From Maratus speciosus (lineage: Eukaryota; Arthropoda; Arachnida; Araneae; Salticidae), in NCBI GenBank assembly GCA_963932465.1, contig OZ010787.1:14682926-14746925 (forward strand): DNA of 64,000 bases, read 5' to 3'. Below, in pieces: positions 20,801-32,159 of the stretch (position 1 is the first letter of the stretch; every line of letters begins with the position of its first letter). The translations under genes were made by a program, and so were the position numbers. The notes under the pieces are model-generated. The model was not told the origin of the DNA and ran no database searches. It saw only the letters and a program-made list of their open reading frames with translations.

Positions 20801-22915
20801 CAAGGACAAACACATAAGAAAAATATCTTTTTCATTTTCCAATTTTTTGATACCTCATTTTAAATTTTTTTAATTTTTTTAAATGACCGCCATTTTGAAA
20901 CAAGATGGCGAATGAATCTGGCCAACGAACTCGGTCGAGACCTTGGTATGTACTTTGTACACACCAAGGTACATACATATCGGTTCATGAATACGCCTGT
21001 TATCGTGTGACAAAAATTAGGACGTTTCAAAATGTCAGCCACGCTAGAAATTCAACTCAGCCATTTTTTAAGATATAGACAAAACAAAAACTGCTCCGAA
21101 ATTTTTGTATAAAGGTCAAACACATAAGAAAAAACTATTTTTCAATTTTCAATTTTTTGGTACCACATTTCAAATTTTCAATTTTTTTAAAAAAAAATTA
21201 AATGGCCGCCATTTTGAAACAAGATGGCGGATGAAGCTGGCCAACGAACTCAGTCGAGACATTGGTATGTAGGGTAGACCGGGGCTAGTTGGCCCGCTTT
21301 TTCTTCTAATAATTAAAAAAAAATTACAATTCAACATTTTAAATTTCTTTTTATGTTACCACTATCAGTGTACTTTCAGGAAGAAGTAACAATAGTAAAG
21401 TTTGAAAATATTAACTATAAGTATTAGTTTAGAAGCTCAAATTGACACCAAGTCGCTTGGGCCAACCTGCCCCGATTGCGGGGTAAGTTGGCCCACGTCA
21501 CTTTTTAATGTTCTGATAGTGTAAAAGTTTAAGAAATGATCAAAATTTTACCAAATCGTAATTTTTATTTCTTTCGAACGAAAACACAATATAGCCTCCT
21601 AAATTAAAATAAAAAATTTTGTCAATTCACAAGATATCAAATTCACTTAAGTTTATCATAAATCCTCTTAATATTATCCACAATTTTTGTATTGACAAGC
21701 TTTTGATAGGAGCAATTCTTACAGCAAAAAGAAATTAAAAACAAAAAAAGTGTGTGTGTGTGTGTGGGGGGGGGCAGGGAGGTTGTATAAGAAAAAAACT
21801 CACATTTCCCTTAATCCGTTGCGGGCCAACATGCCCCGTGCCAAATGGGCCAACTAACCCCGTATCGCCATTTTTGTTTTCATGACTGTAACGAGTTATT
21901 CTGAAAGTATTTCAATAAAAAAACATGCTTTACAATAACTACAAACAATTATTTTTCTGAATTATTATATATCAAAATCTAAAATGTAATTTACAAACAA
22001 ATAAAAAACGATTATTTATAAGAGAGGAAACTTACTCACCTTTGCAAAATTTTGAAAATTCTCAATAATTCTTTAACGGACGCTCCGACTTCAATGGTGC
22101 TTATGTTGGAGGAGGAAAGCGAAGAAACGCATACTTGGCTGGACTGACAATGTTATCTAACGCAAAGTTAAAAATGTATTGTGACTGGGTCAACATGCCC
22201 CTATGGCCAACTAGCCCCGGTGTACCTTACTATGTACACACCGAGTTTCATCGAAAACGGTTCATGAATACACCTGTTATCGCGTGACAAAAATTAGGAT
22301 GTTTCAAAATGTCAGCCACGCTAGGAATTCAAAGTGCTATAACTCAGCCATTTTTTAAGATATAGACGAAAAAAAAACTGCTCCGAAATCTTTGTATAAA
22401 GGTCAAACACATGAAGAAAACCTATTTTTCAATTTTCAATTTTTTGGTGCCACATTTCAAGTTTTCAATTTTTTAAAAATTTTTAAATGGCCGCCATTTT
22501 GAAACAAGATGGCGGATGAAACTGGCCAACGAACTCGGTCGAGACATTGGTATGTACTATGTACACACCGAGTTTCATCGAAATTGGTTCATGAATACGC
22601 CTGTTATCGCGTGACAAAAATCAGGACGTTTCAAAATGTCAGCCACGCTAGAAATTCAAAGTGCTATAACTCAGACATATTTTTAGATATAGACAAAAAG
22701 AAAAATGCTCCGGAATCTTTGCATCAAGGTCAAACACATAAGAAAAAATATTTTTCAATTTTCAATTTTTTGGTACCACATTTCAAATTTTAAATTTTTA
22801 AATTTTTTTAAATGGCCGCCATTTTGAAACAAGATGGCGGATGAAGCTGGCCAACGAACTCGGTCGAGACATTGTTATGTACTATGTACACACCGATAGT
22901 TACAGTGTGACAAAT
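20801..22915 (+). repeat. Tandem array of about 320-bp units, split by an inserted element
   Basis: Units begin near 20801, 21111, 22400 and 22726 with GGTCAAACACATAAGAAAA, followed by AATGGCCGCCATTTTG, AACAAGATGGCGGATGA, CAACGAACTCGGTCGAGAC, GAGTTTCATCGAAA and CTGTTATCGCGTGACAAAAA. Unit 2 is split by 21272-22227. Unit 4 is cut short and followed by a TA microsatellite. Such 'TTTCATCGAAATCGGT' phrases are common in arthropod repeat families; this could be the promoter or terminal monomer array of a larger element. Confidence 0.75.
21272..22227. mobile_element. 956-bp element with GGGGCTAGTTGGCC ends
   Basis: Inserted in the tandem array with a TA duplication (21270-21271; 22228-22229); the empty site is visible in the neighbouring unit (GTATGTACTATGTACAC). 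Ends GGGTAGACCGGGGCTAGTTG and AGGTACACCGGGGCTAGTTG. Internal copies of GGGCCAAC-TGCCCCG occur at 21457, 21481, 21825 and 22187. No transposase seen. TA target suggests the Tc1/mariner/pogo supergroup. Confidence 0.75.
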
Positions 22916-22920
22916 ATCAG

Positions 22921-22950
22921 ATATATATATATATATATATATATATATCA
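22921..22950. repeat. (TA)n microsatellite
   Basis: About 14 TA repeats at the end of the tandem array. Confidence 0.9.
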
Positions 22951-23059
22951 ACTTTTGAACGGAGGGTGGTTTCGGGGTCTGGGGGTCATGATCGATGAAA
23001 ATATACCAAAATTTTTTGCAATCGCTTTCCTCCGAACGGCTGCAATAGGTAGAGTTTTG

Positions 23060-23560
23060 TAATGAAAGCTACCTAAAAATTACGTAACTCAGAGTATCTA
23101 AATTCTAACGAAATATTATAAACGATCGGGTTGAAATGAGAATGTGCGTTTTATATATATAGTTACAATAATATTATTTTCTGTAAGCGAATTCATCATG
23201 AACGCTTCATTTCCAACATCAACGATACTTTCGACATTGTATTTGGTAGGCCAATTCACGAGATATCCGATTACATAAGATTAGCCCGTAATCCTATGAA
23301 TAACTACCTAAAGAAAACGGAAGTTTTCGCTGAATGTTGAAAACAAATAAAGAAATAATAAATAATAATAAACAGACCATCGAAACTTTATTTCAGCAAG
23401 CACATCTTTTTTTTTTTTTTTTCAAAATCGTGACATTTAAGCGAATAATATTAATACATAATTGCATAAATATCTGTAAGAGTAATCTTTGATTCCGAAT
23501 TCCTGAAGCAGTTAAAATTTCTATCTGTAAAAATGGCATTATATTTAAAATTAAATTAAA
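23060..23560. other. Unassigned AT-rich stretch
   Basis: Only a T20 run at about 23406-23422; no gene. Confidence 0.5.
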
Positions 23561-23566
23561 AAGATT

Positions 23567-23592
23567 AAAAAAAAAAAAAAAAGCAACAACCG

Positions 23593-23632
<40 letters not shown>
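23567..23632. repeat. Poly-A tracts
   Basis: Two A runs (about 16 and 37 bases) separated by GCAACAACCG. The reverse-strand frame made of Phe runs here is an artefact. Confidence 0.85.
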
Positions 23633-23797
23633 AAACGCGTGCGTTTGTATATTTTTCTGTTTTAGAAGTTTAAAATTTTTAACCAAGGATATGATGGTAT
23701 GTCGTCGCCAAGGTGAAAGAAATCGATCGTTGGCAACATTTGCTCCCGCATAAGCGAAAAAAAAGGAAAATTTTATTGCCAAAAAACCTTAATTATA

Positions 23798-25760
23798 CAG
23801 GGTGTCCGGTCTCAACGGTGTCCAATGGCTAATTCCTAAACCGTTAGCCATAGACATATGTTCCAATTACAAAAATGTTTTAAATCAGGTAAAGAAATAT
23901 TTTAAAAGCGATTTGGGTCAATAAAAACATTTCTTAAAAAATTACGAAATTTAAATTTTTATGCGCTCCCCCGGTCCTATAAGTTATATTTAGTAAAATT
24001 TTCCTATTACACTGACACGTAAGACAAAAAAAGTTTCATTCGTATAACTCTAAAATTGAGCGGGTTATGAAACTTTAAAAATGCATGACTTATGCCACTT
24101 TTCTGCTCTGAAAACAAATGAGTTCGGCTTGTCTTTGAGAGGTTACATACCAAGTGCTTAAAGTATTCGAAGATCTTATTTCATGTATATCTGCGCTTTG
24201 AAAAAATCGTACAAGTATTACGATTAAGTTAACATTAATTAAGTATCAGATTGGCTAAAATAATATATGTTTTATTTTGTCAGGATTTGACACTGTTTGT
24301 TTTACGATTTCTTTTAACAAAAATTTTGTTCTCTTTATAAGTTTTTATGTTACTTTATCGATCGTATATGTATGTTTTTTCAGTTAAAAATTTGTACTCG
24401 AGCTTTAACTCACTTTCAAATATCCGATCGAGATTACATTTTACATACTGGCGCAAATCCGATAACAATCTAATATTATTATGATTTTCTGTGGTTACCA
24501 TTTATACTTATTTTACAGGATAACACAAAAAATGTCGGATAGATTACCGCCAAGAAGTTTAAGAAAAAGTTTTAGATTAGATAATACAAGACTGCGATTG
24601 TTGGGCTTTTTAACTTTTATGTATTTTTTAGCACTGAATCCGAAAATTACCTTAATTTTTAACCATCATGTCAGGATATTTCGCAAATCATAAATTGTCC
24701 AATTTAAAAAATAGCAAAAATCGGATAGTATAAAGTAGAGGAGACGAGGAGATGGTTGTGTTTTTTAACTTTTGATAATTGATTTTTACGTACTTTTTAA
24801 CAGTGAATCTGAAAATTACCTTTATTTTTAACCACCAGGTTAGAATTTTTTTGCAAATCGTAAATGTGTAAGTTAAAATATAGCCAAAACCTCATACTAT
24901 AAAACATATGGAAAACTTTTTTTATTTTATTTTATTTTATTTTATTTTATTCAATAATTTATTCAATATTTTTGCTTATCCTGGGATTCTTACGGCTAAA
25001 CATCTGAGTGGTCCGATGAGATGGGGGAGGAGATTCAATTTTGAATTTGAACTTTTTAACTTTGAAATTTGCAATTTGCGAAAAATCCTGATGTGGTGGT
25101 TAAAAATGAAGGTCAATTTCGGATTTAGCGGTACAGAGTACATAAGAATCAATTATCAAAAGCTAAAAAAATGACATAACCCAACTTTTGCAGGCTACTG
25201 TAATCTAATTATATTTTAAAATACGTATCATTTTGTAAAGAATTGGGGCTGTTAATTTAACATCAATTTATTTAACAAAAATTTTGTTTTTTCTTTCTTC
25301 TTAAATGTTTATTACAAATTGTATATTTTGCATTAATATGGCAGAATGATTAAAGATTTCAAATTTATATTGCAATGTTAATTTTACTGTCAACCATTCT
25401 TTAATATATCTGACGAAATTTTATTTCGACTAAATTTGTGAATGACCCCCAATTTGCAGCAAAAAATATGCTCCAACTTTAAACAGCTATTAATCGGTCA
25501 ATTTTAATCGTAGAATAGCGGGACTTTTTTTCTATTACTTGTCAGTGTAAAAGGAAAATTTTACTAAATGTAATTTATAGGAAACGGGGACCGTATAAAA
25601 ATTAAATTTCATAATTTTTTAAGAATTGTTTTTATTGACCCCAAATTGCTTTTAAAATATTTCTTTACCTGATTTAAAACATTTTTGTAATTGGAATTAT
25701 ATGTCTATGACTAACGGTTTAGGAATTAGCCATTGGACACCGTTGAGACCGGACACTCTG
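23798..25760. mobile_element. Foldback DNA element (1963 bp), CAGGGTGTCCGG ends
   Basis: Inverted arms of about 265 bp (23798 onward and about 25500-25760) start CAGGGTGTCCGGTCTCAACG; TA on both sides (23796-23797; 25761-25762). The interior has a direct repeat (about 24600-24720 and 24750-24895) and an inverted copy (about 25060-25190) of TTTTTAACCA-CAGGATTTTTCGC. No transposase frame recognised. Confidence 0.8.
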
Positions 25761-25861
25761 TATATATTTGAACTCGCTAATAACGGCAAAAGCTCTCAAT
25801 TTAAGGTCAGAATGCTCACTAATGGATTGAGTGAGCCCTTTGGCAAATTTATTAAATGAAA

Positions 25862-25915
25862 AAAATAAACGGTCAAGTGCGAGTGTTACTCGCACTCAGA
25901 GGGTGCCGTACAATA
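25862..25915 (+). repeat. Start of a widespread arthropod repeat (GGTCAAGTGCGAGT)
   Basis: AACGGTCAAGTGCGAGT...CTCGCACTCAGAGGGTGCCGTAC resembles the 5' end of a repeat common in insects (Lepidoptera especially) that ends in GACGGACAGACAG...GTTCCGTTTTT...TACGGAAC. A matching end is at 33840-33945. Class of element not certain. Confidence 0.5.
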
Positions 25916-27194
25916 ATTATATGAATTATTAACTATATTATTAAAAAAATCGTTACTAAAAGAAAAATAAAATTTTGTAAAAAACTATACAATGTAGGGT
26001 TTGATATAGTTGTTTGCATATATACTAGAAAAGTATCAATGGGTATACCGTAAAAGTTCAAAGAGATAAGAAGCCTGAATAATATCAAATATTGCTATTC
26101 TGTGTAACTCTTATTTATATCTTATCCTAATCTGTTTATGATGAGCTTAATTCAGCACTGACAATAAAAGTAGTGCATATTTAAACTTCATTTGGCATTT
26201 CATAAAACTAAATTCAACATAGTAATAATCTGTTCTTTTTACAGTGTATCTAAAGCAAAACCCTTGTTCAAAGTTTAAACTTGGCATTGTGCTAAGTGCG
26301 CTTTGAAAGGAGGTCCCAAAGTAGCACTACACCCAGAAAAGGGAATTGATTAAAACTACAAAACATGTTTTGTTGAGTACATTTTTGTTATTTTAAACAA
26401 AATTTTCAGTTGAAATAAAAACTTGGTTGTGTTGCTTGGACAAAAAAATATTGTTGACACTCTTACAAGGTTTTAAGAAAATTTCATCAATTTTACTTCA
26501 ATTAACAAAATCTGTTTTTTTAATTTTACAGTAATCTTGTAATTTTGATTTCTAATTCCAGGAAAATTTTGTTGTTTTTGGAAAATTTAAATTGTTGTGT
26601 ACTAGCTATAACTCTCTCACGTAATTTGATTTATTTGACTTATATAGTTATATAATTAAAGGATTAACATAATTTTTGGTTAATTAAAACTTTTTAAATT
26701 GGGACGGACCAAGGTAGTTTTAAAAATCCCCTTCTCCCATTTATTTTTCTTCATTTTTTATTTGAAATTGAGCATTTAGATTTTAAATAGTTCAGAATAT
26801 TTAGCAGGTAAATTACACCAAAATAATGTGTACTGTACAGTATTTAGTTAATTCTTAGTTGTGGACTTAATTTTAAAAATAAGAAAAAATAACACAAAGA
26901 AATTTTTTTAGGAAATAAAGTATTTGTCGTATTAAAAAAAAACTAAGTTATAGTCTGAAATATTTTATTACGGATTTTATTTATATTCTAGCCAGGCTTC
27001 CCCTGTCTAAACTGGAGTCCCTGCTGCGTTCAGCTGTGTGTTTCCCGGGCACCTTCAAAGAAATTACTTCATATTTATAAACTCCTTCAAAATTTCCTTC
27101 CCATTCGGTAAAGTAATTCTCAAAAAACAAATTAATCGCAAAGAATCACGAAATGTTCATAGAAAACAGAAAAAGAAAAAAAAAGTAATTAAGG

Positions 27195-28680
27195 AGTGAT
27201 TTCCCCCCCCCCGCCCCTGTTTCACATCTTTATACTTAACCAATGTGCCTCCAAATCTCATCAGGGAAGCGCCTTATCAGAATAAACCGGTATACAAATT
27301 TGAAAGCAAATCGGATAGAAAAACCAATTTATCTAAATTAAGGGGGTGTGAGAATTCGACGATATCTCACATTGAAACTCTCAAATTTACAAGGCAGAAG
27401 CCAGCATAGGGGAACTAATGTATTTTCACCTAGCCTCCAGATTTCTTCAGAGTCCTAGAAAAAGTCGCTAAAGATGAAACAAATATATCAATTTCAATCC
27501 ATCTTTACAAGTGACATTAGTGTGAAAGGTACTCCTTTATTTAGCGAGAGAAATATTCTTTTGATATTTACGAGGATCTCCCCGTGAGAAAATAGATAGT
27601 GAAACTAAAAATTGACCTGACGTCAGGTTCCTGACTGCAGCCTATAGAGAAAGGGCTTGTTTATGAGCTCATGGTCACGGATGGTGAGTGGCTAATGGGA
27701 GTGGCTTTTGTCCTAGACGGAAAAACGAAACTGATAAAAGGGGATGCAGGAGCATTCTCGAGAGTTCTTGTTTTTGAGTTCTTTTTTGGAAGCTGAGGCT
27801 CCGAGTAGTCTTTAGCCGTGCAGAGGAGAAATCTCTCACGGGTTGGCTTCGGAACATATTCCGAAGCACAGTAAAAAGGTAGCCAGGCGTGGTGGTAAAA
27901 TTTCTCCACCCCGGAGAAAGACATCGGAGGTCCCTAGACCTTGATCGGACATTCCCTAAAAGGGCGACATTCCTGTAGCGTATCACCGACTCTCATCTTC
28001 GAGAATTATGAAATGTAAATAAATAGAGACATTCTCCCTGAAAGCAATTTGCCATTCGAGGACTGGACTTGATTCTACAAATACTTTATTGACAGCTGTA
28101 CTCGAACCCATTTATGAAGAATGTTGTACATGCGCACTTATTTAATCTAGAAATCCTTATTTAATTGTTTGTGATACAATAAAATATTTTTTCGATATTG
28201 ATATGATTCGGCCGTTGAAGTAGCCCGCTACCACACCACCTTACGACATCGGCTCCGTTACAGGGGGTATTAGCCCCGTTCCTTCCCTTATACTTAACCA
28301 ATGAACCTTCAAATCTCATCAGGGAAGTGCTTATCATAATAAACCGGTATACCAAATTTGAAGCAAATCGGATAAGAAAAAATATTTATCTAAATTAAGG
28401 GTGTATTACCCCCGCCAGCCCTCTTTATACTTAAACAATGAATCTCCAAATCTAATCAATGAAGCGCCTAATCAGAATTAACCAATATACCAAAATTGAA
28501 TCAAATCTGGTAATTTTGCATGAAAAATCACTTTATCTAAGTTAAGGGGGATTAGCCTCGTACCTCCCCCCTTTTATACTTAACCAATGAAACCCCAAAA
28601 CTAATCAGGGAAGCGCATTATGAGAATGAACCTAGAAAAAAAATTGAAGCAAATCGGGTATTTCTATCAAGAGTTATCGC
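27195..28680 (+). repeat. Minisatellite of about 130-160-bp units, split by a solo LTR
   Basis: Four units (27195-27346, 28268-28390, 28391-28555, 28556-28680) share TATACTTAACCAATGAA, CTCATCAGGGAAGCGC, GAAGCAAATCGG and TTATCTAAATTAAGGGGG. Confidence 0.8.
27347..28262. repeat. Solo LTR (916 bp) with 5-bp duplication
   Basis: TGTGAGAATTCG...CTCCGTTACA, flanked by GGGGG on both sides (27342-27346; 28263-28267), inserted into one minisatellite unit whose uninterrupted form is seen downstream. AATAAA at about 28180. Size, TG...CA ends and 5-bp duplication fit an LTR retrotransposon, likely gypsy-type. The two overlapping minus-strand frames (27661-27986) lie inside and are not supported. Confidence 0.75.
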
Positions 28681-28683
28681 GTT

Positions 28684-28711
28684 ACATACGTACATACATA
28701 CATACATACAG
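28684..28711. repeat. (ACAT)n microsatellite
   Basis: ACATACGTACATACATACAT run at the end of the minisatellite. Confidence 0.85.
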
Positions 28712-28779
28712 AACCTGCGGACACATTAGCTCTCAGGCTTTCATAGCCTGTTAGCTAAAAAATCTTAAAGCACCGGTTT

Positions 28780-29520
28780 TTGCGAGCTATTTTATGAACT
28801 TTTGAGAACATTTATTTCGACTCGCAGCTTTTTCTATTAAAAAAAAAAAAAATAAAAAAAAAAAAAATAAAAAAAAATCGAGAAATTTCAACGAAAATTT
28901 CCGGAAATTTCCGTAATAAAAGAAATATTTTACCGGATTTTGCGTTTTTTTTTTCGAAAATCGCGAAATCGCATTAAAATCGCATTAAAATTAGAGAAGT
29001 AAAATGATTTAAAAAATATATATGTATATCTCATATATTTCATATAAAATCTAACAGTGATAAACAGAAAAATTGTCAAAAATGGCCTATATTTATTTAT
29101 TTATTTAAAAAAACTGTTTTTGAATTCATTTTAAAAAAGACCTACAATTATTTGAATCATCAAAAGAATGTTTTAAATCGCTCCTTAAAATTATTATTCA
29201 TTATAAACTTAATCATAGAAAGTGGAAAAAAAATACTTCATAAGTTAATTCAACTTATTTTCTAATTCTATATTCATTTTAAAAGCAATAGCAAAGTTTC
29301 TTATTTCATTTAAAAATCAAATTATTAAAAAGTTTTTAAAATTATTTTACAAGCTATAAAAATTCAAAAAATCTACCCATCTTTTTAGCATTAAACTTTT
29401 TCGCTAAGATACTTTTTTCATTCATTAATAAATTATCTTTTAAATACACGCGCATAAGACAAGTTCAAAAAAAATCTTTAAAAACACTTCAAAGTTCCAA
29501 ATTCCGCATCTACCAAAGCA
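28780..29520. other. A/T-rich non-coding stretch
   Basis: Poly-A blocks at 28839-28876 and low-complexity AT; no gene. Confidence 0.5.
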
Positions 29521-29543
29521 TCTAATCGCACTCCAACGAAAGA

Positions 29544-29618
29544 CTCAGTGGCCGAACGGTTAGAACATTTACCTCCTGTACTCGAGTTCCCCAGGTCGAA
29601 TCCCTTCCCTTCGAGCAA
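29544..29618 (+). repeat. tRNA-like fragment, probable SINE head
   Basis: CAGTGGCCGAACGGTTAGAA resembles a Pol III A box and GGTCGAATCCC a B box about 40 bases later. It does not fold into a complete tRNA by eye. Similar in layout to the SINE at 37102. Confidence 0.4.
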
Positions 29619-30000
29619 CGAAATATGGTCGTCTAAAGTGTTCACAAACAATACGTACCAAGATCACGCATAGATGGCGCCATCAAAACAGGAATGTTGT
29701 GTCTCAAAAACAATTTAAACGAATGTTTCTGCTGACGAAACTACAGATAATTATTTTGATTATGACAAACTTTCAACAAAAGAATTTTGTTAAATTAAAC
29801 AAAATTGGACCATATTACTTGAATTAAAAAAACATTTTTTTGCTGGAATTGCAAAAAAAAAAAAAAAAAATCAACAATATTTTTTTGTTGATTCAAACAA
29901 AATTTCCATTGACCCATATTTAAACGAAAAGTTTTGCTAGGTCAAACAAATTTTTGTTGATTCAACAAAACTTTTCTCTGGGTGTACCTTGCTCCGTGCC

Positions 30001-30188
30001 AGTGTTGCCAGTGGGCTACTTTTTTTAAATTCAGATTTCTTGATTGCTACCACTTTTTTGAAACGGTAAAATTACCTTTGTTTTCGCCTTAATTAATATG
30101 TCATAAAATAAGGCGCATTTTACCATTTCAAAAAGGTGGTGTCAATCAAGAATCTGAATTTAAAAAAAGTAGCCCATCTGGCAACACT
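30001..30188. mobile_element. 188-bp foldback MITE with 10-bp duplication
   Basis: Perfect flanking GCTCCGTGCC (29991-30000; 30189-30198). Arms of about 75 bp begin AGTGTTGCCAG and continue GGGCTACTTTTTTTAAATTC. A 9-10-bp duplication points to Mutator-like transposition. Confidence 0.85.
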
Positions 30189-30199
30189 GCTCCGTGCCT

Positions 30200-31980
30200 C
30201 GTTTTTCCAGATAGGTTTTTAATGAACTTTTAAAGACACAGAGGGCGTATTGAGAGATCTACTAAGTCGCGAATCCCATAGTATTTATGGGATTAATTCT
30301 AATTAAATTAGTCTGTTTTTAACAATTTGCCGTTTGTTGCTTTGATACTCCTACTGGACATTGTATTACACAAACGTATCATTAAAAGCTGTTATCCAGG
30401 CTTTAAAAGCCGATGGTACATAAGCACCGTTTCCAATGCATTTTTCAAGACCCATCGGAACGGTCATTTTATACCCTACACCGTTTCCAATGAACAAGCC
30501 AGTTTGAAGGTGAAACTAGCCTAGGTCATTTTCCCTCCCAAATCAGACCTGCAGTCTACTAGGTCAGGCGGGTGTCGAAGGATGTTCGACACTAGCGCCC
30601 CTCTCCAAGTGGCGGCTGTCGACGACCCTTCGACACCTGTTAATGCTGTTTCAATTCATTCTGTATCTGTCTATCCAACTGGTAACATCTTTAAATTCCC
30701 CCCTAGCCTTCTTAAAGAATTTTGCAACAATTTCAACAAAGCAAATTAATTAAATTTCAACAAAATTTCAACAAAAAAATTTCAACAATAAATTTCAACA
30801 AAAAAAAAACTTCCAGCTACGAGGAATGATTTCACCTCATACGGCTTAGCCGCCAACGTGTTAAGGAGAATTCTTTTTGGATAAACAAACTTTAAGCGCA
30901 ACTTTTCAACGCTTGCTGGAATTGCTTATGTATTTCAATAGCGTGTTGATGTTTTAGTGATTAATTTTAAATGTTATTGTTTTGCTATATATATACTTTT
31001 TAATTTTTTGTAATTTTTGGAAATTGTTATTTTTGTTAAGGCTATAACACGAATAAAGAGTTCGTTGGTCATATAATGAAATTAAAATATTTTTAAACTT
31101 ATGTAGAGATGAGAACAATCGGAATCAAACTGACGGCATAATCCAATTAGCTCTTGAATTCCACAATAACTGAACACTTCTATTTTATCATTGTTATTAT
31201 TATTATTATTAAACAGTGAAGCGTCCGTCAGAAAAAAATTTCGAACTTAATGTCATTAGTTGAAATATGAAGCATGATAAAAATGAAAAGGTGGCGGTCA
31301 ATTAGTAATGGTAAAACTTTTTAGCTTTTCAGAATATCTGAGCTAATATTTTCGCAATATTGTAATCTCAGCAATACAAAGTATCAATCTGTAAGGTTAG
31401 TTTGGGTAACTGGGCCATGATTTTACAATGTGACTCTTGAGCTTCTGACAATTCAGCTTCAAAAAGCTAATGTTCATTTGAATTAAAGTCTGAACTTCTG
31501 TAAATGTGTGCAGTTAGGTTCCCTCTATCAGACAAAAATGCTCAAAATTACATTTTAATATTTAAAAATATAAAAATATGCATATTTCATCTTTCTTTCC
31601 TCATGGGTCCAGCTGCCCCATAAGAATGGGGTAAGTGGACCAGGAGGATCTATGTTCCACACGCGTTTATTTTTTTCATGTGGAATATCAGGTCCTGTTT
31701 GAAAAAGTGTAAACAACTTAAAAAAAATTAAACGAGGCAGATTATGTAAATTATATGTCAATAAAGAGCGTTGTAAGGAAAACCTTTGCTGTCAATGTGT
31801 CTAAAAAAAGCACTAAAAGTGAAAATATTAGATTTATTTATACCAAAAACATAAAAATTAAGTACTTATGTACTTCAGTATAGGTGATAAGTATAAAAGT
31901 TACATGGGTATTTTAAGGGAAAAAAATAGCAAGGTAAATCTATGAACAAACGGTTACGTAAGTACTTAAGTACTTTATCT
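30200..31980. other. Unassigned stretch with small palindromes
   Basis: No gene. GTGTCGAAGGATGTTCGACAC (30572) and GTCGACGACCCTTCGACAC (30620) are small inverted motifs. GGGTAACTGGGCCATG (31410) and GGGGTAAGTGGACCAG (31628) recall the GTTGGCCC element at 21272. Confidence 0.4.
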
Positions 31981-31985
31981 GTATC

Positions 31986-32153
31986 CAGGAGTCGCATTAT
32001 ATAAGGAAAATTTTATTGTTCCTACCAGAACCTTTAATGAGTTACCTTCATGATTATTTTATTTAACATATTCTAAAGAAAGGTGCGATGAAGATAATAT
32101 TTTCAAAATAGTGGTAGGAACAATAAAAGTTTCCCTATAGAATGCGACTCCTG
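31986..32153. mobile_element. 168-bp MITE with TATC duplication
   Basis: Ends CAGGAGTCGCATT and its inverse, arms of about 43 bp including TTTTATTGTTCCTACCA; TATC at 31982-31985 and 32154-32157. Confidence 0.8.
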
Positions 32154-32159
32154 TATCGT

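Larger units (their letters stand above)
26330..29984. mobile_element. Element with CACCCAGARAAAAG ends and nested repeats
   Basis: CACCCAGAAAAGGG at the left and its inverse CTTTTCTCTGGGTG at the right, each next to TA. Both ends are followed by subterminal AACAAAATTTTGTTG-type repeats. Inside are a minisatellite, a solo LTR, an A-rich block and a tRNA-like fragment. Treating it as one element rests on the matching ends; two independent copies are possible. Confidence 0.55.

Noticed and set aside
23393..23782. 129-codon minus frame rich in Phe
   Set aside because: Produced by poly-A tracts; no protein signal.
27661..27986. Two overlapping minus frames of 87 and 103 codons
   Set aside because: Both lie inside a bounded solo LTR, overlap each other in different frames and resemble no protein.
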